Shown: positions 8,765 through 22,010 of the stretch, piece after piece
How the letters are laid out: every line of letters starts with the position of its first letter
Position numbering within the stretch: the stretch's first letter is position 1
DNA from: an uncultured Prevotellaceae bacterium
GTDB lineage: Bacteria > Bacteroidota > Bacteroidia > Bacteroidales > Bacteroidaceae
Direction: 5' to 3'
Assembly: GCA_900315745.1 (NCBI GenBank)
Contig: ONAG01000071.1
Coordinates: 1 to 59,235 of the forward strand
DNA: 59,235 bases
Notes under the pieces: model-generated
The model's input: the letters and a program-made list of their open reading frames with translations, nothing else
Told to the model about the DNA's origin: nothing
Database searches by the model: none
Made by a program: the position numbers and the translations under genes

Positions 8765-9812
8765 ATGAAGAAATTACTGATGACAGCGATGTTTGTCGCT
8801 ACATGTGTGGGGCTGATGAACGCCCAGACAACCCAAAAGCAAATAGTGGAAGAAGGCGGCACCGGACCGTTCAAGTCGGAAGTGGTGGGCGATGCCTCAT
8901 GTCCGGGCTTCACTGTATATCGCCCGCAGAACCTGAAGGAAATTGTTGCAAAGCAGGGTGCCCTGCCCGTGATTGTTTATGCCAATGGTGCTTGTTTCAA
9001 CAACAACGTGGAGATGCGCTTGTTGTTGAGCGAAGTGGCATCCCATGGTTATGTGGCTGCAGCCATAGGTCCGTACGACGAGGCTGATGTGATGGCACAA
9101 TGGAGGGGTGTCCTGAGGTCGGCTTATCCCGAGACCAAAGGAGAGGTGATCATGGCTAATGGCGAGAAGATTCTGCCATTGACTGCCGAAGAGATAAAGG
9201 CGCGCCAAGAGGAACAGGCAAAGCAGAGAGAGATGGCCGCTAAAAACGCGAAGAAGGCGAAGAAAGGCAAGAATCAACAGCCTGCCACCCCACAATTCAG
9301 CACATACCCCAAGATGCTGTTGGAGGTGCTCGACTGGCTGACGGACCAGAATGCCGCCGCAGGCTCAGAATACTACCATTGCCTTGACCTCGACCATGTG
9401 GCAGCTATGGGACAGTCGTGTGGTGGTGCTCAGGTGTTGGGTGTTGCCCACGACCCGCGCATCAAGACCTGCGTAATGCTGAACTCCGGCATCGGCGACA
9501 TGGAGATGATGGGTTCGACGAAGGAGTCGCTCAAAAACCTTCACACGCCAATGTTCTATATGATTGGCGGTCCTGGCGACATCGCATACTCCAATGCACA
9601 GAAGGATTATGAGCGAATAGCAGACAACATCCCCATAGTGATGCTGAACTCAAAGGATGGCCACAGTGGCACCTACTACGAGAAGCATGGGGGCAACTAT
9701 GCCATAGCTGTGGTGAAATGGCTCGACTGGCAGTTGAAGGGCCAGGTGGGACAGTCTGCTCTCTTCCTCGACGATGAATATCTGAGAATGAAATTCCCCG
9801 AGTGGCAGGGTG

Positions 9813-9829
<17 letters not shown>
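8765..9829 (+). CDS. Secreted alpha/beta-hydrolase (esterase/lipase-like)
   Basis: This 354-residue protein has a signal peptide ending near 'GLMNA-Q'. The fold is shown by a 'PVIVYANGACFNN' oxyanion strand near residue 70, a nucleophile elbow GQSCGG at about 218-223 (catalytic serine) and a late 'DGHSGTYYEKHGG' that supplies the histidine. The overall pattern resembles chlorophyllase/PET-hydrolase-like exported hydrolases. An unusual lysine/alanine-rich charged insert (about residues 143-172) lies before the nucleophile. The last 17 bases overlap the end of the converging GH2 gene. The substrate is unknown; an acyl or acetyl ester of a plant or host glycan is only a guess. Confidence 0.75.
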
Positions 9830-13531
<3,702 letters not shown>

Positions 13532-13567
13532 TTATTATTCTATTATTGTTTGTTGTCGATATGCAAC

Positions 13568-16360
13568 TTATTCCACTCCATCGAGCAGAATGAAAGCCGC
13601 CCAATAATAAGGGTCAGCATATAATTTCTTTATCTTGTTCTTTCTCGCACGCTTGGCATGTGAGGAGATGGCATGCCTACTGTTGTTGCGACTATCCACC
13701 TCCACATCCATGTTGCGGAGGTCTGACTTCGCGCGGCGAAGGGCTTCATGCTTCCCCATCCCGTCCATCAGATATTGATAGAAGTGCGTCATCAGTATTC
13801 TTGTGGCCTTGTCATCAACTTTCCACAGACTCATCAGAATGGCATTGGCACCAGCTTTCTTGAATCCACGCTGCAGTCCAAAGACGCCATCGCCGGTGAT
13901 TTTTCCAAGTCCTGTCTGACATGCGGAGAGCACAAGCAGGTCAACACCACGGAGGTCGAGCATGGAGATTTCCTTGGCTGTGAGCACTCCGTCGTCACCT
14001 CTTCGGAAGTTGGTGAGTCCAATGAGGGCTTGGTTTGCTCCCGCCAACAGGAGTCCGGAGCGAGTCATGGCTTTGTCGGCATCATCTAAATTGCCATACA
14101 TGGAGAGGAATTGCAACTTCTCATCCATGCCACCTTCACGCACTTCGCTGTCGGTCCAATAGAAGCCATGAGTGGCGATGTGGATAACACTCGACGCATG
14201 ACTGGAAAGTTGCTTGAACGACTTCTCCGATGCTTCGGTTCCAATACGCACATTGCTGGGGATTTCTTTCTCGTTCACCATGCGGTCGATATCCTCCGCT
14301 TCCTTGCGAGTGCCTGGAAGATATTTCGCTCCCTTTTTCTTTTGCGCGGGCGCCACTTTCTTGTCGGATGTCTGGTCGGCATCGTAAGAGACGCCTCCAT
14401 AGATGGTTACAGACTTGAATGACTTCTTCTTTCGCTCACGTGCAAGGGCTATCTCTCGGGTGGACGAGACACGGTAGAAATCCCAACGGTCCATCATCAA
14501 CGACTGCGAGTCATCCCAAAGCGGCAACGACTCGATACCTATGTTGTAGAGTTCGCCTGCTGGAGAGAAATAGACATTGCTGGCTTGTTCAAGATATTCC
14601 TCCAAGGGTTTCCATATCAGCGACGAGATTTTCTCCGTAGTATAGATATCCTTGGAACGGACAGACGTCAACTGACGTCCGTTCGTCAATGGCACAAAGA
14701 CAGGCTTTGACAGTTTGCGAGAGATGACAAAGGCAGCGTATTGTTCCTCTCCCTCCCTGCTGCGATAGCAAAGGAATTCCACCGCCAGGTCTTTGGGTCC
14801 TAATTGCTGGAGGATGTTCTGCCATTCCACCCTAAGTGGTTTGGTATAGTTGCCGTATGCCTTCGACCGCTTCACCAAATGACGCTCCTGCTTGGTGATG
14901 GCTCGCTGAAGGGAGTCGGTGTTCACGGTGCGACGGGAGATTGGCAGAGCATTCTGCAATGTCAGAAGCGCCTGGTCTGCCTGCAGGTGGTGGTAATTGT
15001 CTATAAGGAGCGAGTCACCGCTCTCAGTAAGGAGGTTGACCATCTCCAACTCGCTGTTGAGCAAGATTCCCTTTGCCAGCAAGGTGGCATTGTATGCACT
15101 CGACACCATTTGCGGACTTGGGTTGCTGGCAACCAACTGCGGGAGGGTGTTGGAGAACCACGGCTTCACACGCATCCAAAACAGTTCGCGCTCACTGGAG
15201 GTGAGGTCGGCGAAGGTGTTTAGGATTGACTGCGAGTAGTTCTCTGTAGCCTCATTGGCATAGATGGAAGCAGAATCGAGCTGTTCGTTGGCTGAAAAAT
15301 ACACGGCAAGCTTGCACAATGAATGGGCATAGGAGAGATGTTGCTTGCCAAGAAGTCGGCGACGCAGCACAACGGCTTCCCTTCCATAGTCCACTGCCTG
15401 TGGGTAGTTGCCCATGGCGTAATGATAACTGGCGATGTTGCTCACCGACTCTGCATATTCGGGATGGTCTTTTCCTAACACCTCTTGGCGAATCTGCATC
15501 GCCTCAACACCCTCCTCCATGGCTTTGGAATAGTTCCCTATCTTGAAATAGTAGTCCGCCATGTTGCTTAGGGCTGTTGCATAATCGGGGTGGTGCTTCC
15601 CCAACAGGCGTTCCCGCAAATCAAGAGCTTTACCTTCCAATTCTATTGCCACGGCATAGTCGTTGGTGAAATAATGGTATTTGGCAAGGTTGTTGAGGGA
15701 TTGCGCATATTCCACGCTTTCTTTTCCAAGAGTCTTTTCCCTGATATTTAGTGCCTTTTCTCCCAACCGTATTGCCTCCTCATAGTCACCTATGCGTGCG
15801 TAATAGCCTGCCAGGTTGCTAACCGACTGTGCATAGTCGGCATTTTCCTCGCCAAGAATCTTTCCTCTTAGTTCCATGGCTTTGCGTCCCATGCTGACAG
15901 CTTCGATATAGTTGCCGAGATAGGACTGGTATCTTGCCATGTTGTTTAGCGACTGGGAATATTCCAACGACTCCGTACCCGACAGTTGTTCCCTTAGTTG
16001 CATGGCTTCCTGACCTATGCGTAGTGCTTCTGAATAATTGCCGGCATGTGAGTAATATCCAGCCAAGTCGGATAGAGCCTGAGCGTAATTGAGATGTCGG
16101 GTTCCATGCAGCTGCTTGTTAATGTTGACGGCTTTCTGTCCCCAGCTGATGGCTTCTTTCAAACGGCCGGCATGGGAGAGGCTCTTCGACAGTTGCATGA
16201 CTTTCGCAGCATAGCCATCATCCATGTCGCTCTCTGGCACTGAAGAGAGTGTCTGAACCATCACCGCAAGCGTGTCCGTGGATAATGACGGTGATGTCTG
16301 CCCTAAAGCACATATTGTGGCAAGGGAAAAAAACAACTGTATGAGCAATAGCCTCATCAC
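13568..16360 (-). CDS. Secreted TPR-CHAT protease (caspase-like)
   Basis: This 930-residue protein has a signal peptide (ending near ALGQ), so it acts outside the cytoplasm. Residues about 50-385 form eight TPR-like repeats of 42 residues (each with 'YA.SLSNLA.YY...GNY.EAI..G.KAL.IR...LGK.'-type spacing), a superhelix for protein binding. A linker leads to a C-terminal CHAT domain. The caspase-type dyad is visible: histidine in 'IHIATHGFYW' (about residue 729) and cysteine in 'LLVLSACQTGLG' (about 812), followed by 'GDGVFGLQRGFKKAGA' and 'MSLWKVDD', both typical of the family. It starts 16 bases after an unknown secreted protein with which it forms an operon. CHAT proteases usually cleave a partner when a sensor fires; here the partner and trigger are unknown. 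Confidence 0.85.
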   Translation of the reverse strand: MMRLLLIQLFFSLATICALGQTSPSLSTDTLAVMVQTLSSVPESDMDDGYAAKVMQLSKSLSHAGRLKEAISWGQKAVNINKQLHGTRHLNYAQALSDLAGYYSHAGNYSEALRIGQEAMQLREQLSGTESLEYSQSLNNMARYQSYLGNYIEAVSMGRKAMELRGKILGEENADYAQSVSNLAGYYARIGDYEEAIRLGEKALNIREKTLGKESVEYAQSLNNLAKYHYFTNDYAVAIELEGKALDLRERLLGKHHPDYATALSNMADYYFKIGNYSKAMEEGVEAMQIRQEVLGKDHPEYAESVSNIASYHYAMGNYPQAVDYGREAVVLRRRLLGKQHLSYAHSLCKLAVYFSANEQLDSASIYANEATENYSQSILNTFADLTSSERELFWMRVKPWFSNTLPQLVASNPSPQMVSSAYNATLLAKGILLNSELEMVNLLTESGDSLLIDNYHHLQADQALLTLQNALPISRRTVNTDSLQRAITKQERHLVKRSKAYGNYTKPLRVEWQNILQQLGPKDLAVEFLCYRSREGEEQYAAFVISRKLSKPVFVPLTNGRQLTSVRSKDIYTTEKISSLIWKPLEEYLEQASNVYFSPAGELYNIGIESLPLWDDSQSLMMDRWDFYRVSSTREIALARERKKKSFKSVTIYGGVSYDADQTSDKKVAPAQKKKGAKYLPGTRKEAEDIDRMVNEKEIPSNVRIGTEASEKSFKQLSSHASSVIHIATHGFYWTDSEVREGGMDEKLQFLSMYGNLDDADKAMTRSGLLLAGANQALIGLTNFRRGDDGVLTAKEISMLDLRGVDLLVLSACQTGLGKITGDGVFGLQRGFKKAGANAILMSLWKVDDKATRILMTHFYQYLMDGMGKHEALRRAKSDLRNMDVEVDSRNNSRHAISSHAKRARKNKIKKLYADPYYWAAFILLDGVE

Positions 16361-16376
16361 ATCAAATAATTATCAG

Positions 16377-17546
16377 CTACTTATCATTAAGGCCCATGCG
16401 GTCTATCAAGTCGTTGGATATGATTTTCGCAGGGGCTTTCAGTGTCGTTATCACCCACGACTGGGTGATTTCATTCCAGTTCTGTTTTGACACCACTTGC
16501 CAAGTCTGTTCAAGCAATCCCAATTCCTTGTTCTTTTGAGTCATCTCCTTGCGATACTTGTAATCATTCTTCCAGTTGGCACGGTATTGGTCGGTCACCT
16601 CACAACTTTCATTGATGATGACCGACAGCTTGTATTCTCCCGTTCCCCAACAATCCTTGAAATTGTCGCGCTCGTCGCGGAAACCCATGTATGAACGGGG
16701 AACGATGAAACATTCGCCCAACACACGGTACTTAGGGGCTTCATCCTGATGACGTACATAGCGCAGGAATCCCTTGCTGTCAAGCACATTTGGATCAACG
16801 GGGATGTTGATATGGAACGAACCGAGCTCCTGGTTCTTTTGCAGTTGCACTATTTCATTCATCCATGAGGAGGAGATGTTGATGTCCATGGAAAGCGTGA
16901 AGTTCTTGCGGTCCTCGAAAGAGAAGGGGATGCTCAGTTGGGTGTTTGGGAGGTTGGAATGTGTGGGACTGAGAATGAGGGTGTCCAGCACCAATTCAAA
17001 TTTTGAATGGTTGATGATACGATACAATTTGCTTCTGTCGATATGGCAGGATATGTAAAAAGTAGTGTCGCTGCCATCTTTCCTGAGACAACCGATGCCA
17101 TCAAACCGCATTCCCTTGGGATCCATGGCACCATCGAATGACGGGGCGTCATAGAAATCACTCATCTCGGAAACGGAGTTGATGACCGTCTGATAGACAT
17201 TTTCCTTTTTCACGGCTTCCTCCCATTCTTTCTTATGGCGGGCATTGCGTGTCACGAGTGCACCGATGGCAGACACGCCCAAGTCAATGAACGAGGTGAC
17301 GTATCCCGATGCTATGCCTTTCATCGAACCTGTCGTGGCAGAGAACAAATCACCAAGATATCCTCTTGAAGAGTCGCGCTCATCGTTGAGCTTGCTGATG
17401 TCGTTTGCCAACTGGTCGCTGGTATAGACAAACGTCTCATAGACCGTTACCTTGTCGGAAGTGCCCTGTGCGTTTACGTCTGTCACGCCTAACAGCATCA
17501 TGACAAAAACAAAAAATTCAAGGCAGCTTAATAAAAAGCCTCCAAT
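16377..17546 (-). CDS. Secreted protein of unknown function, paired with the CHAT protease
   Basis: I do not recognise the family. From the first ATG (17501) the protein is 374 residues but begins inside what looks like a signal peptide ('MMLLGVTDVNAQG'). The frame stays open upstream, adding 'GGFLLSCLEFFVFV', a good hydrophobic core. The only plausible initiator near the promoter is ATT at 17544-17546, so I place the start there with reservation. After the cleavage site comes a small-residue-rich, largely uncharged helical stretch ('LFSATTGSMKGIASGYVTSF', continuing to 'GALVT', ATG-numbered residues about 48-82). Beta-rich sequence and a charged C-terminus follow. A helper, substrate or pore-forming target of the adjoining CHAT protease is possible; nothing proves it. 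Confidence 0.6.
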   Translation of the reverse strand: MGGFLLSCLEFFVFVMMLLGVTDVNAQGTSDKVTVYETFVYTSDQLANDISKLNDERDSSRGYLGDLFSATTGSMKGIASGYVTSFIDLGVSAIGALVTRNARHKKEWEEAVKKENVYQTVINSVSEMSDFYDAPSFDGAMDPKGMRFDGIGCLRKDGSDTTFYISCHIDRSKLYRIINHSKFELVLDTLILSPTHSNLPNTQLSIPFSFEDRKNFTLSMDINISSSWMNEIVQLQKNQELGSFHINIPVDPNVLDSKGFLRYVRHQDEAPKYRVLGECFIVPRSYMGFRDERDNFKDCWGTGEYKLSVIINESCEVTDQYRANWKNDYKYRKEMTQKNKELGLLEQTWQVVSKQNWNEITQSWVITTLKAPAKIISNDLIDRMGLNDK

Positions 17547-17569
17547 GGTAGTTATCTTATTTGATTTTG

Positions 17570-17577
17570 CAAAATTA
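17570..17577 (-). promoter_or_regulatory. Bacteroidetes -7 box for the unknown protein-CHAT (GH2) unit
   Basis: TAATTTTG on the minus strand fits TAnnTTTG. Transcription would begin near 17563, leaving an untranslated leader of only about 17 bases before the proposed ATT start. Confidence 0.5.
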
Positions 17578-17714
17578 TGAAAAAACTATGGAAATGCCGC
17601 CTATTTTGTAAAAAAACACCTTTCTTCCCATCAGTTTTCAACCTCTCCCACCTCTCACTTCTTCAAGGAAATGCCTCGATGATGAATCAAAAACTCCTTC
17701 TCCATGAATCACAA

Positions 17715-20700
17715 TTATTTTACCATCACTGTTTTGCCATTGATTACGTAAATACCCTTTAGACCATTCAGACTATTAGTCTGTTTACGTATCAGTTTGC
17801 CATCGAGAGCATAAACATCAAAGGGCTTGTCTTCGACAACAACGGGCTTAATGCCTACCACCACATTAATGGAGGTTGTGACGGGTTTTGACTCAAGACC
17901 TTTGTCATTGACAGTACTGACGGCGAATGTGCGCTCGCCTGACTCCACCTTGTCGGCATCAATAGTATATGTGGTCTGGTCACCGACAACGGTGGCAATC
18001 TTCATTCCTTCGTAGTAGATGTTGTAAGCGTCAACATTAACACCCTTGCAGAGGTATGAGATGTCGCCAAGCATCATGGTCAGGGCAATGAAGCCATTGG
18101 TGATGTTGCGTATAGCAAAATGTTTCGTGCTTTCAGGCAGTGAAACCTGAACCTTTTGCCATCCATATTTGGTGATCGCACCTTCATACACCTTCGTGAA
18201 ATTGGCCATTTCCTTATCCGTGGTGGAAACTAACACTTCGTAATTGGCAGCGCCACCTTGGAAATACGTGTCAAGGGCAGTGATGGCAAAGCTGATGGTT
18301 TGTTCCACACCTGGCAGTTCAGGAGAAATGAGCCAGTCGTCGTTGTCAGGAAAAACCTGATTTTCCTGATCTGAGTTGTACGTTGACAAGAGGAATGCTT
18401 CTTCAAGTGAGCCGTTTGGTCCTTTGAATTCATCCAAGATCATGCCGTATTCAGAAGGTTTGATGACCTCCCAAGCCATTGCCTTGCCATCGCTTGCCAA
18501 AGAGGCGTTTTGGAACAAACTACCCTTCGTGGCACCATTGTTGTTCACCAATGTCCAGCCTCCCAGAAGACCTGTTTCGTTGGCACCGTTCTCATAACAT
18601 TGGAAGTCCTCGGTCACTTCGTTGATTTCCTCTGGGTCAGGAGCCAGCCATGTGAGTTCTACGTTGCCGTTGGCATCTTGTTGGGCTGTGACATTACGGG
18701 GGCGAGCTATTGAAGGCTCCTTGATGCTGATGTTGCTTTCTGCCACATTGTTTGCCTCTTTCTTGTCATTGTCGAAGATAACCTCAGCCCTGACGGTCAG
18801 GTCGGCAGCATCGTCAAAAATACTGGAGGCAAATTCGGTGGTGACCGTTTCCTTGTCGAATGGCAGCAGCCATTCGTTTACCGTCTTGTGGAGCAGTACC
18901 TGATCACCGGCTGTCATCTTCAATGTGAAGCCGTTGGCGGCATTCTCGCCTTTGTTCTCAATGGTCGCGGAGATGGTGGCTTTCTGTCCGGCTGTGATTG
19001 TTCTTGGTGCTTCTACGGTGACAGCCAAATCGTATGGCGGCAAGTCCACAACCTTGATGTTGTCGATGAACAGCAGGTCGTTCCATTCATAAGTATATTG
19101 CCATGTAGATTCGTTAAACCCAGTTATTACTGAGTTTTTGACGATATTCGCGCCGATGGCGAAGCGACTGAAGCGCTCACTCTTGGCAAGTGGAACCTTG
19201 GCGGTGGCATACTCACTTGTGAGGTCTATTTCCTGTATCTCAACCCATTCACCGTCATCAGTGCTGCCAAACACCACCGCTTTGGTGATATCTTTGCCTT
19301 TCGTGTCGAACAGAAGGGTGGGGTTCTCTGCACCATTCACGTTGATCTTGCCTGATTTAAGCATCACGAAACCGGGTTGTTCGATTGTGGTGAGGAAAAG
19401 TCCCCATCCGTCACCGTCGGAAGCATCACTATGAAACATGCCTGTGACATCTTCGTTGCCAAATAACTCCCAAGTGTCGTAGTTGAGAATGCCTTCAGCG
19501 AAATTCTCCGCCATAGGTAGGTCGTGAGGAGCGCCAATCAACCAGTAGGTGTATGAATCTGCGGAAACATTGGTGGATTTTTCTCCATTGATGGCCTTCA
19601 CAGCGAAATATCTGTAGCCCTGCTCGCCTTCATCGACGGCATAATCAAAGGTGCCTGTCGTTTTACCGACCACAGAACCCACGGTTTCTTCCTCTATAAA
19701 GATGACACCTGATGATGTGGGTTCGGTCCTCACACGAAGAACAACGTACTGCACGTTGGCTGTGTCGATATACCCGCCCTTTTTGCCTTTCACCTCGTCC
19801 CAGGCAAACGTGATGGTGCTGGCTGTGGTAGCCTTCACTTGCAGGTTGGTGACATCGAGCATGACATCCTGACCAACGTATGCGCTAACCTTCTCAGACT
19901 GCTCCCCTTTGCCAGACTCGTTGAAAGCCACGAGGTAATAGGTGTAGGTCTTGCCATCCTCAACATTGGTGTCTTTCCATGTCTGGGCAGAACCAACAGC
20001 CACACCTGCCATTGTGTGAACCAATTCATTGTCGCGGAAAATCTTGACATCAAGCGCACCTGATAGTGGTGAACCATCGATAGCCAGTGCAGGCGCGGTA
20101 AAGGCCAGGTTGACCTCCAACGCTGCCAGTGCTCCTGGTGTGGCGGTGAGGTCGCTGATGGCTGCAGGAGAGGTAGGTTCGGCTCCATACTCAATGGTTA
20201 GGGTGTTGGCCGTCAGAACCAACCCATTGGCATCAGATAGGGCGTGGATGGCAATGTAGTATTTGCCCTCTTCATCTACAAAGAACGATTCCTCAAAAAC
20301 ATCGGGGGCAGTGTTGGTAATGGTGGTTTCTGGTATGATAGTCCGGGTGAGCCCCTCGACCGTGGCCTCCTTGCCTATTTTAATTTCAAATATCTCAGGA
20401 TTTTGAGATAAGACAGCATTGGCGCTTAAAATGATGTCGTATTTCTTTCCAGCCTTCAAATTGAATGGCAGGGTTATCAGGTAGTCGTCGGCTGCGTTTG
20501 AATTGCTGTTCTCGTAATATGTTCCTGCAATGGAGCCCCATTGCCATGTTACGCCATCATGGTTGTTGTCGATGATTTTCAACAAATCCATAAGGTTCTC
20601 TGAGAAGTCCAAGGTGTAGGGGACGTCCAAAGGGGCACTGATTAGAATCTCCACCAGCTCGCTCTTCTCACCGGGACTATCTGCATCATAAGGTATCACC

Positions 20701-21587
20701 TGATAAGTGTGTTTGCCTACTTTGGGGACGATATCTTCAATGTGTTGTTCAGAACCAGGTGCTATATCCTCGATGGTTATAGTAGGCTCTCCATCTCGCA
20801 GAATTACAATCTTTGCAATGTTGGATGTGAGTTCGGTGCCGTTGATGGCATTAGTGGGAGCCTTGAAACGGATGTTGACTTTATTCTCGTCAGGTATCTG
20901 GGTGACAAGCAAATCTGTGACAGCCACTGGTGCGGTGGGGGAAGCGCCTACTTCAACGAGGAAATTGGCAACAGTCAAATTCCACATGCCGGCATCGCTG
21001 ATGGCATGGATGCCGAAATGGTAGTAGCCTGTCTCGGCAACGGATATGTTCTCTTGCTCGTAAGTGACCAGCGCAGTATTCTCTACCGTTGTCTCATCTA
21101 TTACACTCTGGGTCATGCCTGAAACCATTGGAGCCTTGCCAATCTTCACTTCAAATTTCTCAGGATAGTGAGGAGCTTTGCACATGGCATCGATGGCAAA
21201 GTGGTAGAATTTGCCAGCCTCCAACTTGATGGCGGGGGATATCAGCCAGTCGTCGGCTGTTTCCATGCCATTGCTGTATAAGACGGAATTGTTATATTCA
21301 CTCCATATCCATGTCGTGTTGTCTCCGTTGTTGTCGATGACAATGAACTCTCTGAACAAATCAAACGTGTTTAGCGCATTTTTGTAAGGCAGCACATCGA
21401 TGGTGTAAGGCAACTCATCGCCATTGACTGCCTTGCTTCTTTTTAGGGCGACAGCGTTTCGGGGACCAGATACCATCTCTTTGATGCTTGTCTTGGCCTG
21501 TTTGTTGACAATAGTTTGTGCTTGAATAGGTATGGCAAACGACATTGCCACCAACATGACAATAAAAGAGGCAATTTTCTTGTTCAT
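17715..21587 (-). CDS. Large secreted adhesin-like protein with choice-of-anchor J and fibronectin type III modules
   Basis: This 1290-residue exported protein has a signal peptide ending near PIQAQ. It repeats a jelly-roll module of the cleaved-adhesin / choice-of-anchor J kind: 'DNNGDNTTWIWSEYNNS...ADDWLISPAIKLEAG', again 'DNNHDGVTWQWGS...AADDYLITLPFNLKAG', and two later copies. These alternate with Fn3-like domains ('PVAVTDLLVTQIPDENKVNI', 'PAAISDLTATPG', 'TFAWDEVKGKKGG'). A CARDB-like segment ('ITAGQKATISATIENKG') comes before the last adhesin module. The C-terminus ('VYALDGKLIRK...KGIYVINGKTVMVK') is a sorting-type tail. No catalytic domain is visible. It lies apart from the PUL operons and its role, perhaps surface binding, is inferred. 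Confidence 0.8.
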   Translation of the reverse strand: MNKKIASFIVMLVAMSFAIPIQAQTIVNKQAKTSIKEMVSGPRNAVALKRSKAVNGDELPYTIDVLPYKNALNTFDLFREFIVIDNNGDNTTWIWSEYNNSVLYSNGMETADDWLISPAIKLEAGKFYHFAIDAMCKAPHYPEKFEVKIGKAPMVSGMTQSVIDETTVENTALVTYEQENISVAETGYYHFGIHAISDAGMWNLTVANFLVEVGASPTAPVAVTDLLVTQIPDENKVNIRFKAPTNAINGTELTSNIAKIVILRDGEPTITIEDIAPGSEQHIEDIVPKVGKHTYQVIPYDADSPGEKSELVEILISAPLDVPYTLDFSENLMDLLKIIDNNHDGVTWQWGSIAGTYYENSNSNAADDYLITLPFNLKAGKKYDIILSANAVLSQNPEIFEIKIGKEATVEGLTRTIIPETTITNTAPDVFEESFFVDEEGKYYIAIHALSDANGLVLTANTLTIEYGAEPTSPAAISDLTATPGALAALEVNLAFTAPALAIDGSPLSGALDVKIFRDNELVHTMAGVAVGSAQTWKDTNVEDGKTYTYYLVAFNESGKGEQSEKVSAYVGQDVMLDVTNLQVKATTASTITFAWDEVKGKKGGYIDTANVQYVVLRVRTEPTSSGVIFIEEETVGSVVGKTTGTFDYAVDEGEQGYRYFAVKAINGEKSTNVSADSYTYWLIGAPHDLPMAENFAEGILNYDTWELFGNEDVTGMFHSDASDGDGWGLFLTTIEQPGFVMLKSGKINVNGAENPTLLFDTKGKDITKAVVFGSTDDGEWVEIQEIDLTSEYATAKVPLAKSERFSRFAIGANIVKNSVITGFNESTWQYTYEWNDLLFIDNIKVVDLPPYDLAVTVEAPRTITAGQKATISATIENKGENAANGFTLKMTAGDQVLLHKTVNEWLLPFDKETVTTEFASSIFDDAADLTVRAEVIFDNDKKEANNVAESNISIKEPSIARPRNVTAQQDANGNVELTWLAPDPEEINEVTEDFQCYENGANETGLLGGWTLVNNNGATKGSLFQNASLASDGKAMAWEVIKPSEYGMILDEFKGPNGSLEEAFLLSTYNSDQENQVFPDNDDWLISPELPGVEQTISFAITALDTYFQGGAANYEVLVSTTDKEMANFTKVYEGAITKYGWQKVQVSLPESTKHFAIRNITNGFIALTMMLGDISYLCKGVNVDAYNIYYEGMKIATVVGDQTTYTIDADKVESGERTFAVSTVNDKGLESKPVTTSINVVVGIKPVVVEDKPFDVYALDGKLIRKQTNSLNGLKGIYVINGKTVMVK

Positions 21588-21770
21588 AACGAGATAGTTG
21601 ATGATAATTGAGGATTGATACTAAATGAAGATGAAAAGTTGATGTCCTTTTTCTTATAACATCAAAACTTGTAAAATCTTGCATCCATATTCCACAATTA
21701 TTTCAAGAATCTGCGGGACTTTTCCATCCACGTGATTCACTTTGAGGAGAAGTATGGAGTGCCTGTGGGG

Positions 21771-21868
21771 GCCGCAACAATGTTGCGGCAAAGGAGACAG
21801 GCGAGGGAGGAGCTGAAGGCGAGAGCGGAGCCAGAGGCGAGACAAGCGAGAATGGCGAGAGCGGAGCC
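21771..21868. repeat. Palindrome plus purine-rich direct repeats
   Basis: A perfect inverted repeat GCCGCAACA-A-TGTTGCGGC (21771-21789) is followed by about 80 bases that are almost only A and G with scattered C. Within it the 15-mer GGCGAGAGCGGAGCC occurs twice, 36 bases apart (21818-21832 and 21854-21868). The composition is unlike the AT-rich flanks. Confidence 0.65.
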
Positions 21869-21976
21869 CCTGCGATTCTTGATTCTTGTCGAGAGCCGAT
21901 ACACCTTGACTTGCAGGACAAAAACTTCTTTTTGCTTATTTAACGAGTAAGGAATAATAATAATTGAAAGTTTTCG

Positions 21977-21984
21977 TATATTTG
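21977..21984 (+). promoter_or_regulatory. Bacteroidetes -7 box for the plus-strand GH43 gene
   Basis: TATATTTG fits TAnnTTTG and lies 26 bases before the ATG at 22011. Confidence 0.55.
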
Positions 21985-22010
21985 CAAGCAAAACAAACAT
22001 ATTAAAACAA

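Larger units (their letters stand above)
21588..22010. other. Divergent intergenic region between the adhesin-like gene and the broken GH43
   Basis: 423 bp without a convincing gene. It contains a 19-base palindrome with a purine-rich repeated segment (21771-21868) and the plus-strand GH43 promoter (21977-21984). No -7 box fitting TAnnTTTG was found for the minus-strand adhesin gene. Confidence 0.5.

Noticed and set aside
15400-16250. Regularly spaced repeats that might be taken for a CRISPR-like or tandem array
   Set aside because: The 126-base period corresponds to the 42-residue TPR units of the CHAT protein; repeats are diverged and coding.
21732-21950. A 72-codon plus-strand frame over the purine-rich element
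   Set aside because: Its Arg/Ala/Glu repeats reflect the nucleotide repeat itself; no start signal and no similarity to a known protein.
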